Source: Azospirillum sp. OGB3 | Lineage (GTDB): Bacteria > Pseudomonadota > Alphaproteobacteria > Azospirillales > Azospirillaceae | Reading direction: 5' to 3' | NCBI RefSeq assembly: GCF_014192915.1 | Contig: NZ_JACHYN010000005.1 | Coordinates: forward strand, 186,001-250,000 | DNA length: 64,000 nucleotides | In this document: positions 1 to 8,600 of the stretch, one piece after another | How the letters are laid out: every line of letters begins with the position of its first letter | Position numbering within the stretch: position 1 is the first letter of the stretch | Notes under the pieces: generated by a model | Database searches by the model: none | Seen by the model: the letters and a program-made list of their open reading frames with translations, nothing else | Told to the model about the DNA's origin: nothing | Position numbers and translations under genes: made by a program

Positions 1-1283
1 AGCTCGCAGGGCGGCGGCTCCTCGTCCGTGCCGTAGACCGCTGCGACGCCAGGGGTGTTGGCGAGCAGCCGCTTCAGCAAGGGTTGAACGTGGAGGACGA
101 CGCGCGCGCCGCGCTCGGCCAGCAAGGTGGCGTAGCGCACGAATTGCAGCGTGTCGCCGTGGCCCTGTTCGGCGGTCAGCAGAATGCTCCGCCCGGTCAG
201 CGGACCGCCGTCCCAGGCGGGGGCATGGCGCGGGAAGGAGGAGCCCCACATCGCCCAGCGCGCCTCGTAGAGCGCCCAGCCATGGCGGAAATCGCCCTGT
301 TGAAGCAGCGTCAGCGACAGGTTGAAGCGCCCGACGCCGCTGTCCGGGTCGAGCCGGAGGGCGCGCTTGGCCCAGCGCAGGCTGGCTGCGGCATCGCCCA
401 GCGTGTGCCGGAGCAGCGCCGCGTTGACCAGGACGCCGGAATTGCCCGGGTCGAGCGTGACGGCGCGCCGGATCGCTGCGTCGCCGCGGCGGAAGTCGCC
501 CATCATCATCCAGGCCAACGACTCCTGCGCGTCCGCCGCCGCCGCCATTGGATCGACGCGGCGGCATCGCGACGATGCCAGCAGGGCGCCGTCGCAATCG
601 CCGGCCTGCATCAGGCCGTAGGCCAGTTGGCCGAGGGTCTCGGGCTGGTCCGGAGCCAGCGCGACGGCGCGGTGCAGCGCCTCCACGGCGCGGCGGGACT
701 CCTTGATTTCGCACAGGGCGACGCCGTAGGCGGCCTGGACGCCGGCGTCGCCGGGATCGGACAGCACCGCCCGGCGCAGCAGCCGGACCACGGTGTTTGG
801 CTGGTTCAGGGGTTGGAACAGCATCGCCAGATTGCGCCACCCCGTGGCGAAGGCCGGGTCGGCGATCAGGGCCCGGGCGGCCAGACGGCGCGCCGCGCGC
901 CGCGCGCCCTGATCCCGCATCACCATGGCGAAGGCCGTCAGCGCCTTCGGATAGTCCGGACGCAGCCGCAAGGCCCGGCTGAAGGCGATGGACGCCCGCC
1001 CTTTCCGTCCGGTCAGGCGCAGCGCTTCGCCCAGATTGTGCATGGCCTGCGCCCGGTCCGGCGCGAGCAGCATGACACGGGCGAAGCAACGGGCGGCGAG
1101 GCGGTTCCGTCCGTCCCCGAGCGCGATGCCGCCGAGCCGGAGCCATGCCCCCTCGTTGGAACCGTCGATAGACAGCAGCTTGCGCAGCAGCGCCTCCGCC
1201 GCATCCGGATGGCCGGAGCGTTGGAGCCGGATCTCATTCGCGATGGGGTTGACGGTCGCGCCGGGGGGAAGGGAGAGAGGCAT
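1..1283 (-). CDS. TPR-repeat glycosyltransferase-like protein (3' end outside window)
   Basis: The minus-strand frame starts at an ATG at 1283 (MPLSLPPGATVNPIANEI) and stays open to the window edge, giving at least 427 residues. Successive 34-residue tetratricopeptide units are visible, with repeated patterns such as AxxxLxxALxLxPD, from about residue 20 to 330. They are followed by GWALYEARW and AEQGHGDTLQFVRYATLLA, which are typical of the C-terminal part of TPR proteins carrying a GT9/SPINDLY-like glycosyltransferase region. By family it may transfer a sugar to a surface or flagellar acceptor, or act as a TPR scaffold; the substrate is unknown. It lies just downstream of the terminator that ends the phage-tail operon, so it is probably transcribed separately and marks the left chromosomal border of that locus. 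Confidence 0.8.
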   Translation of the reverse strand, partial: MPLSLPPGATVNPIANEIRLQRSGHPDAAEALLRKLLSIDGSNEGAWLRLGGIALGDGRNRLAARCFARVMLLAPDRAQAMHNLGEALRLTGRKGRASIAFSRALRLRPDYPKALTAFAMVMRDQGARRAARRLAARALIADPAFATGWRNLAMLFQPLNQPNTVVRLLRRAVLSDPGDAGVQAAYGVALCEIKESRRAVEALHRAVALAPDQPETLGQLAYGLMQAGDCDGALLASSRCRRVDPMAAAADAQESLAWMMMGDFRRGDAAIRRAVTLDPGNSGVLVNAALLRHTLGDAAASLRWAKRALRLDPDSGVGRFNLSLTLLQQGDFRHGWALYEARWAMWGSSFPRHAPAWDGGPLTGRSILLTAEQGHGDTLQFVRYATLLAERGARVVLHVQPLLKRLLANTPGVAAVYGTDEEPPPCE

Positions 1284-1633
1284 GATACCGCCGGATCAGG
1301 GACCGTGGAAATGCGGCAGGGTTGGCGGCGCGAACGCGACGATCAGGCCGCCGTCGGAGGGAGCGGCGTCGCAGCCCAGGCGAGGGCAACGCCCCCGAAC
1401 CAGGGCAGACGGATGGTCGAGGGAGGTTGGCATCATGGAGAGGCTCCGAGCAGAAGTCAGGATGCTATCCTGCGATCGGTCTGCGTTCTCCACAGAATTG
1501 TGTCGTCAGCTTTAAAAACCCTCTTGAGCGGCATGTCGCGCCGCTCAAGAGGTTGCATGATCGGCGAAGAAGGCACGAGGACGGGACACGCCCCGTGCCT
1601 TGCCATCAGAGCATGCAAGAGCCGTCTTTGCGG
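1284..1633. other. Intergenic region between endolysin and TPR gene
   Basis: There is no convincing gene here. The region holds the strong minus-strand terminator at 1513-1552 and a small inverted repeat, CAGGAT-GCT-ATCCTG, at 1458-1472. The latter lies where the promoter or operator of the downstream TPR gene would be expected. A 65-codon minus frame at 1296-1493 has no ribosome binding site or recognisable sequence and is not called. Confidence 0.5.
1513..1552 (-). terminator. Rho-independent terminator of the tail/lysis operon
   Basis: A perfect 12-bp stem (1520-1531 pairs with 1541-1552) with a 9-base loop is followed on the minus strand by GTTTTTAAA. It sits about 80 bases downstream of the endolysin stop and cleanly ends the leftward phage-derived operon before the TPR gene. 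Confidence 0.85.
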
Positions 1634-2482
1634 TCAGCCCCGGGTCCGACGCGCCCGCCACAGCAGCGCCAGCGTCACCGCCAGACCAATGGCCAAGACC
1701 GCAACCGCCGGCGACGGCGCCAACCCGATCAGCCGGGCGAGGCCATGGATCTGGGTGGTGACGCCCTGCGCCTGGGCCGCCACGCCCTGCGCCTGCTCGG
1801 CGAGATCCTGCACCTGCTTAGTGACCTGCAGCACCGGCGCCAGCACCTCCGCCACCACGCCGAGCGAGCCGCCGATCGCCAGCGTCCCGGCGGCGGCGCG
1901 GACGGCGGCGGTTGGGACGGAGGGCGTGGCCGGCTCGACCGTCTGCGCCATCGGACCGTCGTCGAGCGCGCGGCGCCAGTCCGCCCCACGGAACAGCAGT
2001 TCCTCGGCCCGCCGACGCCGCACCAGGCCGGGCAGCACACGGCCGCCGCCATAGACCCACGCGCCGAATTCGGCGGCGGCCCCGGCGGTGTCGCCGGCGT
2101 TCAGCTTGCGCAGCAGGGTGGAGGGCTTTCCGCTGCGCAGGCGGACGAAGCCGTCCTTTCCGGAATCCTTGCCCTTCCTGGCCCGGCCCGGCCCGACGTT
2201 GAAGACGAAATCGGTCAGCGCGGCCCGCTGTCCGTCGGTCAGGGGCACGGTCACGGCACCGTCCACCACCGCCGCCGCCTCGGCCAGGTCGCTGGCGAGC
2301 AGACGCTCCGCCTGATCGGTGGTTATGGTGTCGCCCGCGGTCACGGCCTGGGTGTGGCCGTAACCGATGGTCCACACACCGGCCGGGCAGCGGTACGCGG
2401 TTCGGGACAGTCCCTCGAAGTGGCGGGCCAGATCGAGGGCGGCGGGCGGGGGGGCCGCCCGAAGGGTGGCGGTCATGGTCAC
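1634..2482 (-). CDS. Phage-type endolysin, GH24 lysozyme with C-terminal membrane segment
   Basis: This 282-residue muramidase should cleave the MurNAc-GlcNAc bond of peptidoglycan to release particles from the producing cell. The catalytic signature E-x8-(D/C)-x5-T is present as E23, C32 and T38, within FEGLSRTAYRCPAGVWTIGY. The lysozyme fold fills about residues 15-165. The rest is an Ala/Gln-rich stretch with a short internal repeat (AQGVAAQAQGVTTQ) and a hydrophobic segment near residues 255-276 ending in RRTRG. No N-terminal signal or SAR anchor is seen, so the C-terminal segment may matter for membrane association. The start overlaps the stop of the upstream small membrane protein (ATGA), indicating translational coupling in a two-gene lysis cassette. 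Confidence 0.9.
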   Translation of the reverse strand: MTMTATLRAAPPPAALDLARHFEGLSRTAYRCPAGVWTIGYGHTQAVTAGDTITTDQAERLLASDLAEAAAVVDGAVTVPLTDGQRAALTDFVFNVGPGRARKGKDSGKDGFVRLRSGKPSTLLRKLNAGDTAGAAAEFGAWVYGGGRVLPGLVRRRRAEELLFRGADWRRALDDGPMAQTVEPATPSVPTAAVRAAAGTLAIGGSLGVVAEVLAPVLQVTKQVQDLAEQAQGVAAQAQGVTTQIHGLARLIGLAPSPAVAVLAIGLAVTLALLWRARRTRG

Positions 2483-2712
2483 TCCTGTGATGATTCAGGG
2501 CGGGTATCGTTCCGGCGCGTTCGCAGGCGCGTCCACCACGCCGGAGGGCGCTTGGCGACGTCGCCGAGCGCCAGGGCAAGGCGGACCAGAACGAGCATCA
2601 GCCCCAGAGCGGCGGTGGCGAGCTGGAGGCCGAGCGTCAGGTCGGCGGCCCAGAGGGGGATGGTGGCCGCCACGGTGCCAGCGGGAAGGTCGAAGGCGGT
2701 GCGAGCGATCAT
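2479..2712 (-). CDS. Small one-span membrane protein, putative holin-like lysis protein
   Basis: Protein of 77 residues starting MIARTAFDLPAG. The ATG at 2712 is chosen over an in-frame ATG six codons upstream because AGGA stands six bases before it; the upstream ATG directly abuts the T-run of a terminator. One long hydrophobic stretch (about residues 22-45, LWAADLTLGLQLATAALGLM) is followed by a basic tail (RLRTRR). Its place directly before, and four-base overlap with, the endolysin suggests a holin or holin-like accessory. The sequence alone does not identify a known holin family, and no Rz-type spanin gene is visible. Confidence 0.6.
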   Translation of the reverse strand: MIARTAFDLPAGTVAATIPLWAADLTLGLQLATAALGLMLVLVRLALALGDVAKRPPAWWTRLRTRRNDTRPESSQE

Positions 2713-2731
2713 GGCGGGTCCTGCGGGCATG

Positions 2732-2754
2732 AAAAAAGCCGCCTCAAGGGCGGC
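2732..2754 (-). terminator. Intrinsic terminator between tail fibre and lysis cassette
   Basis: On the minus strand GCCGCC-CTTGA-GGCGGC is followed by TTTTTT (stem 2738-2743 with 2749-2754). It lies just after the tail-fibre stop and directly before the small lysis gene, so it could reduce expression of the lysis genes relative to the structural genes, or force them to use their own promoter or read-through. Confidence 0.75.
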
Positions 2755-2788
2755 CGGGCGTCAGACAGCTGGAGTGTTGTCGCGGGCG

Positions 2789-4969
2789 TCAGACCCGGAC
2801 GCGGACCTCGCCCGTGGGGGTGCGATACCCGCCGCCCACCGGCAAGTTGCCGGCCGCCGCAGCTGCGTTGGACGAGTAGACGGGGAGCTTCGGGAAGGCG
2901 GCCTGCACGAACGTCGTGAAGTCGACCATGAGGGGCACCACCACACTGGTGTTCGGATCGTTGTACCCGAACATCATGTAATCGATGGTGTAATCGGTAT
3001 CGCCCTCATAGAGGACGCCGTCCAGGCGCTTCCCGAAGCGCTCAATCTCCACAAACTGGTTCTGGACCTGGGCCATGACGGGTATGGCCGCAGCCTGTTC
3101 GGGGAACTGGTACTCCTGGTCCCCAAAGGCGTCGTTGTTGACCTTCAGGGTGGTCTTGTACATTCCATCGTGGTTGTCAACCACGATGGAATGCCGACCC
3201 CCGCCGTTGGTCTTCAACTCGTTGACCGCGTTGACGAGGCTGGAGGTATCGGCGGTCAGGAGTTCATCCAGCTTGCCGATGCCAATCTGCATGTCGATGA
3301 GGGTCGGTATCAGGCCGGTGACGCCCACCCCGTTGGCGCGGCACCCCGCGTCCCAGGGGTTCACAGCTCCGACCATGGCCCGGATGTCCTCGGCGGAAAA
3401 GAACTCGGTGGAGTACCCCAGGGTCATAGGGTTAACTTCGAGGCCGGTACCCGCATCGACCAGCACTTCGAAGGGCAAGGGGTGGGTGTGCTTGGAGGCG
3501 TCGACCGTGGCGGTGATGGCGACGTTGGCGGAGCCATCGAAGGTCGCCGTCCCCACGACGCCGCCGTTCAGGGTGATGGTCCGGGCGGTGGCGAGCTTGG
3601 TGGCGGTGCCGGCGTTGCCCGAGACGGACGTCTGGGCCGGGTGGATGTGGTCCGCGCGGGCCGCCTGACCCGAGGTGCCGACGGCCGCAGTACCGGCGAC
3701 CAAGGGGGTCACGTTGCCCACCGTCGCCTTGCCGTTGAGTTGCCCCTGGATACCGCTGGTCACGCCGTCGAGATAGCCCACCTCGGTCATGCTCACGGCG
3801 GCAGGCCAATCGCCGTGGGAGGCAACGGAGTGGGAGGCAGGCGTCCGGGCGTCGGTCAGGCGGGTATCGTTGCCCATCACGACCTCGCCAGCCGCCGCGT
3901 TGCCCGTGGCCGGGGCGTTCTTGGTCGAAGCCGTGCCGACGGCGGACGTGGACACCGGGGTGAAGCCGAGGGCGGCAGTCACGTTGGAGCTGGTCACCGA
4001 CAGGGTGCCGTCGGCGGCCACGGTGATGTTGCCACCGGCCTTCACGCCGCCCAGGGCCGCGGCCGTCGCGGCGGTCAGGACGTAGTTGTTCGCCCCGGAC
4101 GCTACCCCGTCCAGCTTGCTCTTGTCCGCAGAAGACATGAGGCCATTGGCGCTGCTGGTGACGGTCGCCGTCCCAGCCTTGCCGTTCCAGGCGGCCTTTT
4201 CCGCATCGCTGACGAAGCGGTTGCTGCTGTCTTGCGCGATGATTGACGGGCTGTGCGTCGCCGGATGCGTGTAGGCGTTGGCCCCCGCCTGTACTCCATC
4301 AAGCTTGCTCTTGTCCGTCGAGGACATGAGGCCATTGGCGCTCGTGGTGGCGACCGCCGTCGAAGCTTTGCCCGAAAGGGCCGCGTCGATCTGCGTCTTG
4401 TTGTAGACGTCGGTCTTGTTGGCCTTGTTGGACTCCACGCTCGTAACCCACGCGGAGAGGGAGTTGTCCGCGTTGCGGCGTTCGGTCGCCTCAGCAGATA
4501 CCGCGAAGGTGACGTCGATCATGGCCTGGGAGGCGGATGCCGCCGCGGCGATGGCACTGTTCGCGGCTTCCTCCGCGTCGGCGGCGGCGGACGAGGCGCT
4601 TGCAATGGCCTGCTGGGCGGCAGTCTCAGCGGCCGTGCGGGCCTCGATTGCCGCTGTCGGAACCGCCGTCGCAGCCTCGTAAATCTGCAAGAGCTTGCTC
4701 GTCCGGATCGCCAGATCGGAACTGGTCGTGGACGTGAAGTTCTGGATGACCACGTAGGACAGGTTGCCCGCGCTGGGTCCCGCAAAGGGAGTCGCCAGGG
4801 TAAGGTGGGTGTTGTCGGTGACGGAGACGATTTCGTAGGGCGTGAAGGTGGCCCCCACGACGGCGAAGATGTCCCCCTCCTTGAACTTGCTCGTCCAACC
4901 CGTGCCGGTGCCGACGACGGCGGTCGACCCGTTCGTGACCGCAACGCGGCCAACTTTGTACCAGCTCAT
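2789..4969 (-). CDS. Phage tail fibre protein
   Basis: Protein of 726 residues. The N-terminus (MSWYKVGRVAVTNGSTAVVG then TGTGWTSKF and a beta-rich stretch to about residue 75) is the conserved attachment module of phage side-tail fibres. Residues about 95-190 are an Ala/Ser/Glu-rich coiled-coil shaft. From about residue 200 come repeats of the fibre motif SANGLMSS(T/A)DKSKLDGV followed by GAN, then GVKAGGNITVAADGTLSV and TRLTDARTPASH, all common in fibre shafts. The C-terminal 200 residues are a distinct, probably receptor-binding, domain. The ATG overlaps the preceding stop (ATGA). Base composition is visibly less GC-rich than that of the tape-measure region, consistent with exchange of the host-range module. 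It should set the target specificity of the particle. Confidence 0.9.
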   Translation of the reverse strand: MSWYKVGRVAVTNGSTAVVGTGTGWTSKFKEGDIFAVVGATFTPYEIVSVTDNTHLTLATPFAGPSAGNLSYVVIQNFTSTTSSDLAIRTSKLLQIYEAATAVPTAAIEARTAAETAAQQAIASASSAAADAEEAANSAIAAAASASQAMIDVTFAVSAEATERRNADNSLSAWVTSVESNKANKTDVYNKTQIDAALSGKASTAVATTSANGLMSSTDKSKLDGVQAGANAYTHPATHSPSIIAQDSSNRFVSDAEKAAWNGKAGTATVTSSANGLMSSADKSKLDGVASGANNYVLTAATAAALGGVKAGGNITVAADGTLSVTSSNVTAALGFTPVSTSAVGTASTKNAPATGNAAAGEVVMGNDTRLTDARTPASHSVASHGDWPAAVSMTEVGYLDGVTSGIQGQLNGKATVGNVTPLVAGTAAVGTSGQAARADHIHPAQTSVSGNAGTATKLATARTITLNGGVVGTATFDGSANVAITATVDASKHTHPLPFEVLVDAGTGLEVNPMTLGYSTEFFSAEDIRAMVGAVNPWDAGCRANGVGVTGLIPTLIDMQIGIGKLDELLTADTSSLVNAVNELKTNGGGRHSIVVDNHDGMYKTTLKVNNDAFGDQEYQFPEQAAAIPVMAQVQNQFVEIERFGKRLDGVLYEGDTDYTIDYMMFGYNDPNTSVVVPLMVDFTTFVQAAFPKLPVYSSNAAAAAGNLPVGGGYRTPTGEVRVRV
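3161..3193. repeat. 33-bp perfect palindrome inside the tail-fibre gene
   Basis: CATTCCATCGTGGTTG, a single central T, then the exact reverse complement: 16-bp arms with no mismatch. It is translated within the fibre C-terminal domain (reading HSIVVDNHDGMY on the minus strand). Such a long perfect palindrome in coding sequence is unexpected and could be a recombination or inversion site, a protein-binding site or an mRNA hairpin. Its role is unknown. Confidence 0.9.
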
Positions 4970-5193
4970 GCTCTCGCCTTCTCGATGGTGGGTTGCGGGG
5001 GAAATACGACCTCTGTCGGGCTGGCGAAGGTGTGGTTGAGGTCGCGCAGCGCCTGCCGATAAGCGGTCAGGGCCTGTCGGCAGGCTTCGGTCAGTGGGAA
5101 ATCGGACTGCATGTAGCGGTCGGTGTCCGACAGCCGTCGGGAGGCCTCGGCATTGATGCCGCTCCAGTCGATGGGGGCATGCTTAATGCGCAT
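4966..5193 (-). CDS. Tail fibre/tail assembly chaperone-like small protein
   Basis: Protein of 75 residues starting MRIKHAPIDWSGINAEASRR. The segment RLSDTDRYMQSDFPLTEACR followed by AYRQALRDL matches the pattern of small phage tail assembly chaperones (the APC type, with a TD...D.pL...YR.aLRdl core). These commonly sit next to fibre genes and help the fibre fold or trimerise. The ATG at 5193 overlaps the upstream gene by 11 bases and the stop overlaps the fibre start (ATGA), so all three are translationally coupled. A longer in-frame start near 5286 would lie inside the upstream gene and adds only low-complexity sequence. Confidence 0.7.
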   Translation of the reverse strand: MRIKHAPIDWSGINAEASRRLSDTDRYMQSDFPLTEACRQALTAYRQALRDLNHTFASPTEVVFPPQPTIEKARA

Positions 5194-5623
5194 GGACGAT
5201 GGCCTCCGCGGGGCGCTCAGGGAAGGTGTCGAAGAACAGCCGGTGGGAGCCCTTATGGATGGTTGCGAACTCCACCACGCCGTCATCCACTATGAAGTGC
5301 CCGGCGGGGGTGACGACCGAACAGCCCCCCGGCACGCCGGTCACCGTCACGACGTCCTCGCCGTCGGCGACCAGCTCGGTCTTGGAGACCTGGAGGTCCA
5401 AAGGGGGGCGTTCCAACAGCTGGCCCGTAGCGACGTCGATGTAGTGGGTCGCCCCGTTCACCTCCTCGGGGTAGAAGGGGTCACGCTGGATATCCAGAAG
5501 CGACGCGGGCATCGTCCAGACGCCGAGGATGCGGCCGGTGGCCGCATCGTAGGGGCTGACCCTCACAACGGAGGGTGAGGGAGCCTCCTCAGTCTCCTCG
5601 GGGCCTTGGGTTCCTTCAGTCAT
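5183..5623 (-). CDS. Hypothetical phage tail-associated protein
   Basis: Protein of 146 residues (MTEGTQGPEETEEAPSPSVV) between the J-like protein and the fibre chaperone. The acidic N-terminus is followed by a beta-rich body with GVPGGCSVVTPAGHFIVDDG, which resembles short Ig-like or bacterial surface beta domains found in tail accessory proteins. Related small genes near fibres are often called hypothetical tail proteins, and nothing here supports a firmer function. It starts 16 bases after the J-like stop and overlaps the next gene, so it belongs to the same transcript. Confidence 0.65.
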   Translation of the reverse strand: MTEGTQGPEETEEAPSPSVVRVSPYDAATGRILGVWTMPASLLDIQRDPFYPEEVNGATHYIDVATGQLLERPPLDLQVSKTELVADGEDVVTVTGVPGGCSVVTPAGHFIVDDGVVEFATIHKGSHRLFFDTFPERPAEAIVHAH

Positions 5624-5639
5624 CTGCTTTTCCTCTCGA

Positions 5640-8600
5640 TCAGCGGCGGGCCATCATGGCGGCGATGCCCCGGTTGCGGACGTAGCAGGCGGAGCCGTTC
5701 GAATAGCCCTTGGCAAAGAGCAGCCGGTACTGGACATCGACGTTGGCGGGAGGGTAGTCCACGGCGACGGCTGAAAAGGACCCGGCATTGGCCGTCCAGG
5801 ACGCGCCGACCACGATGTTCTGGACCACCACGGTGGCCTGGGTCACCGCCACGGAGTTCCCGGCGTTGTAGTTTATGAAGCGGATGATCCAGCCCGCGAT
5901 GTTGTTGTTGACGCTGCCGCCCGTGTCGATCCGCACGGCCGCGGAGCCCATGACCAGCACGGGGGACCCGTCGGTGCGGATCGCATTGGTTGTGCCGTAG
6001 TCGTGGTCATGATTATTGGGAGTGGTGAAGATGTTGTGGATGGTCAGCTCGTCGTTACTGTAGAATCCTTGGGGCACCGTTACGGAGTTCGGGCCGATCT
6101 TCAGAGTGGTGACCTCGGCGGTGCCGATGAGGGCGCCATAGATCGTGCCGACCGCGAGGTGGTTACCCACGATGGTCCGTGCGGTGATCTTGTCAGCCGT
6201 GACGGAACCCGTGGCAAGGTGGTTCGAGGTGATGGTCTCCGCGACGAGGTTCCCGCCGAGGATTTTGGTCACTCCTCCGGGCTGCCAGGGCTGGGGCTCC
6301 GTGGCGTTCGGGGCACACTCCCCAAAGAAGGCCATGGCGAAGAAGGCCCAGCTGTCGGTATTTCCCGCTCCCGGCTTGGTGTGGTGCTTGATAATGAGGG
6401 GCCGAGCTGTTACGGCCCCCGCAGTAGGCAGGGCCTTGACCCAGAGACGCTTGTACCCTGTCAAGGACTGTCCCCCGGCGCCCTGCTCGTCGTTGGTGGT
6501 TCCGAAGGCTTCCCCGATATTGACGCCCGCGGCGTTATAGAAGGCGACCCCGACCTCCACCTTGCACCGATGGGCTCCCGTATAGATGCTGAACTCGCAG
6601 TATTTTGTCGGGTCGATTGGGATGCCGAGCCAATTGTTGTCGGGGTGGTTGTAATATCCAATCCAATTGCCTGGGCTCACGGCGTCAAGCTGGTGGACCC
6701 AGAGCATGTGCCCCCCCGAGAGGGTCCAATCATTCCCTGGCCCCCCCGCCTGGAACTCGACGCCCCACTGCATGCCCGCTGCACCATTGACGTAGCCCGT
6801 CCGGTTCCAGCACTCCCAGCCGGCCTCGAAGCCGCTGTTGGACAGCTTGTTGCCCGTCGAGAAATGGGCGAACTTGTCGACGGTCAGGGTGCCCGCAGCC
6901 ATGCGGTCGCCGGTGAGGCTCAGGGCCTTAACCTCCCTGGCCGTGACGGTGTCGGCGGCGATCTTGCCACCGTCAATCTCGGTGGTGTTGCCGTAGAACC
7001 AGCCCCCGACGGTGCTCAGGGTGTTGGACCCCTTGACGATGACCTTGCCCGGGTTGATGGACGTCGAGCCCGCATTGATGCGGGAGACCGGGTCCTGGGC
7101 TCCCGTGGCGGCGTTGCTGGCGACGGTGGACAGGGCCGTGCCCCCGACCAGCACGGTGCCGGCCAGCACGGTGCCGGCGCGGATCTTCGCGGCGTCAATG
7201 CCCGCCGGGCCGATGTGGGTGTCGGCGATCCAGGCGTCTCCGATGACAGCGCTCGTCAGGTAGACCTTGCCATTCAGCACGTAGAAGGGGGTCACCTTGG
7301 CGACCCCGGGCATAACGACCTCGAACCGGTTCGCCAGCACGCTGAAGGTGCTGGAATCGGACGTCGAGGCGAGGCCGAAGCCCGAGACGTAGCCGTTGAC
7401 GTCCACCTTGACGGTGTATTGGGCATACAGCCCGTTGATGCTGGTGGCCTGCTGCTGGACCGCGGCGTAGTTGCCTTCCGCGAGGGTCTGCACGGAGTTG
7501 ACGAGGGAGGACACGGCCCCAAGGGCTGACGCCCGAGTGTCGGCCTCCTGCTGCACCATCGCGACTATCTCACCCGGGGCCAGGGACCAAGCGGAGGGGG
7601 TGTTGCCCTCCTCGAGCTGGACGTCGGTCACGTCCACTTGGGCGCCCGCGAGGTTGTACTGGAAGAAGCGCAACCGGCAGTTCTTGATCGCCGCCAGGGA
7701 TGACTTCCACATGGTGCTGAAGGTCGTCCACTCCGAGGACGTCACGGCGAACGCCGTCTCGGGGAGGGTGTCCGGGTTCAGGTCGGCGTGCAGCTCGCTT
7801 GCGGCACCTGCGACCAGCCGGGCCTTGAAGGACAGCACGTAGTCGGTGTCCGGCTTCAACTCGGTGAGGACCGGGGAGACGACGCTCTGGGCGTTACCCG
7901 AGACCCTTACCCGGTACCGACTGGCGAAGGCCACGTCTTCCGTGACTGGGAAGGGGCTCGTCCAGCGGTTCAGGCGCGGCGCAAGGTTGGTCCCACCGGA
8001 GAACCGGGCGAACAGCTTGGTGATATCCTGGGCCACCGCGTTGAGGGCCGTCGTGCGGGCGCTGGTCTCCTCTTTCACCGCCGCCTCGATGTCCTCACCC
8101 ATCTGGGTGGTGAGAGTGTCGATGCGGCGGGTGAGAGCCCCGTCCTCGTTTGCCCGGGCCGTGGCCTCAGTCTGGATGGCCGCGGAGATATCCTTCCCGA
8201 TCTGGGTGGTGAGAGTGTCGATGCGGCGGGTGAGGGCCCCGTCCTCGTTTGCCCGGGCCGTGGCCTCCGTCTGGATGGCCGCCTCGATGTCCTCACCCAT
8301 CTGGGCCGCGATGGTCGTGATCCTCTCAGCGAGGGCCGTGTCCTCGTTTGTGAGGGTGAGCACCTCGTCCTGGATGAGGGAGACCGCGTCCCCCACGGAC
8401 GACGCCACCGTGTTGATGCTCTCGGTCAGAGCCTCGTACTCGAGGATGCGGGTCGAGCTCTCCGTCCGGATCAGGGTCTTGACGTCCCCTTCAACATCGT
8501 CCAGCAGCGTCCGCACGTCATCAATCGTGCTATCAATGGACGTCACCGTCCGGTCCAGCCGTGCCTGGGCGCTCTGCCGGACCTCATGAGTCGCCAGCAC

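Noticed and set aside
1296..1493. 65-codon minus frame upstream of the TPR gene
   Set aside because: No ribosome site, no similarity and no support beyond being open.
84..4246. Long plus-strand open frames opposite the tail fibre, lysis and TPR genes
   Set aside because: Low-complexity Arg/Gly/Ala-rich translations with no domain; they are antisense shadows of well-supported minus-strand genes in GC-rich DNA.
8060..8310. CRISPR-like repeats
   Set aside because: The two 99-bp units are in-frame coding repeats without unique spacers between them.
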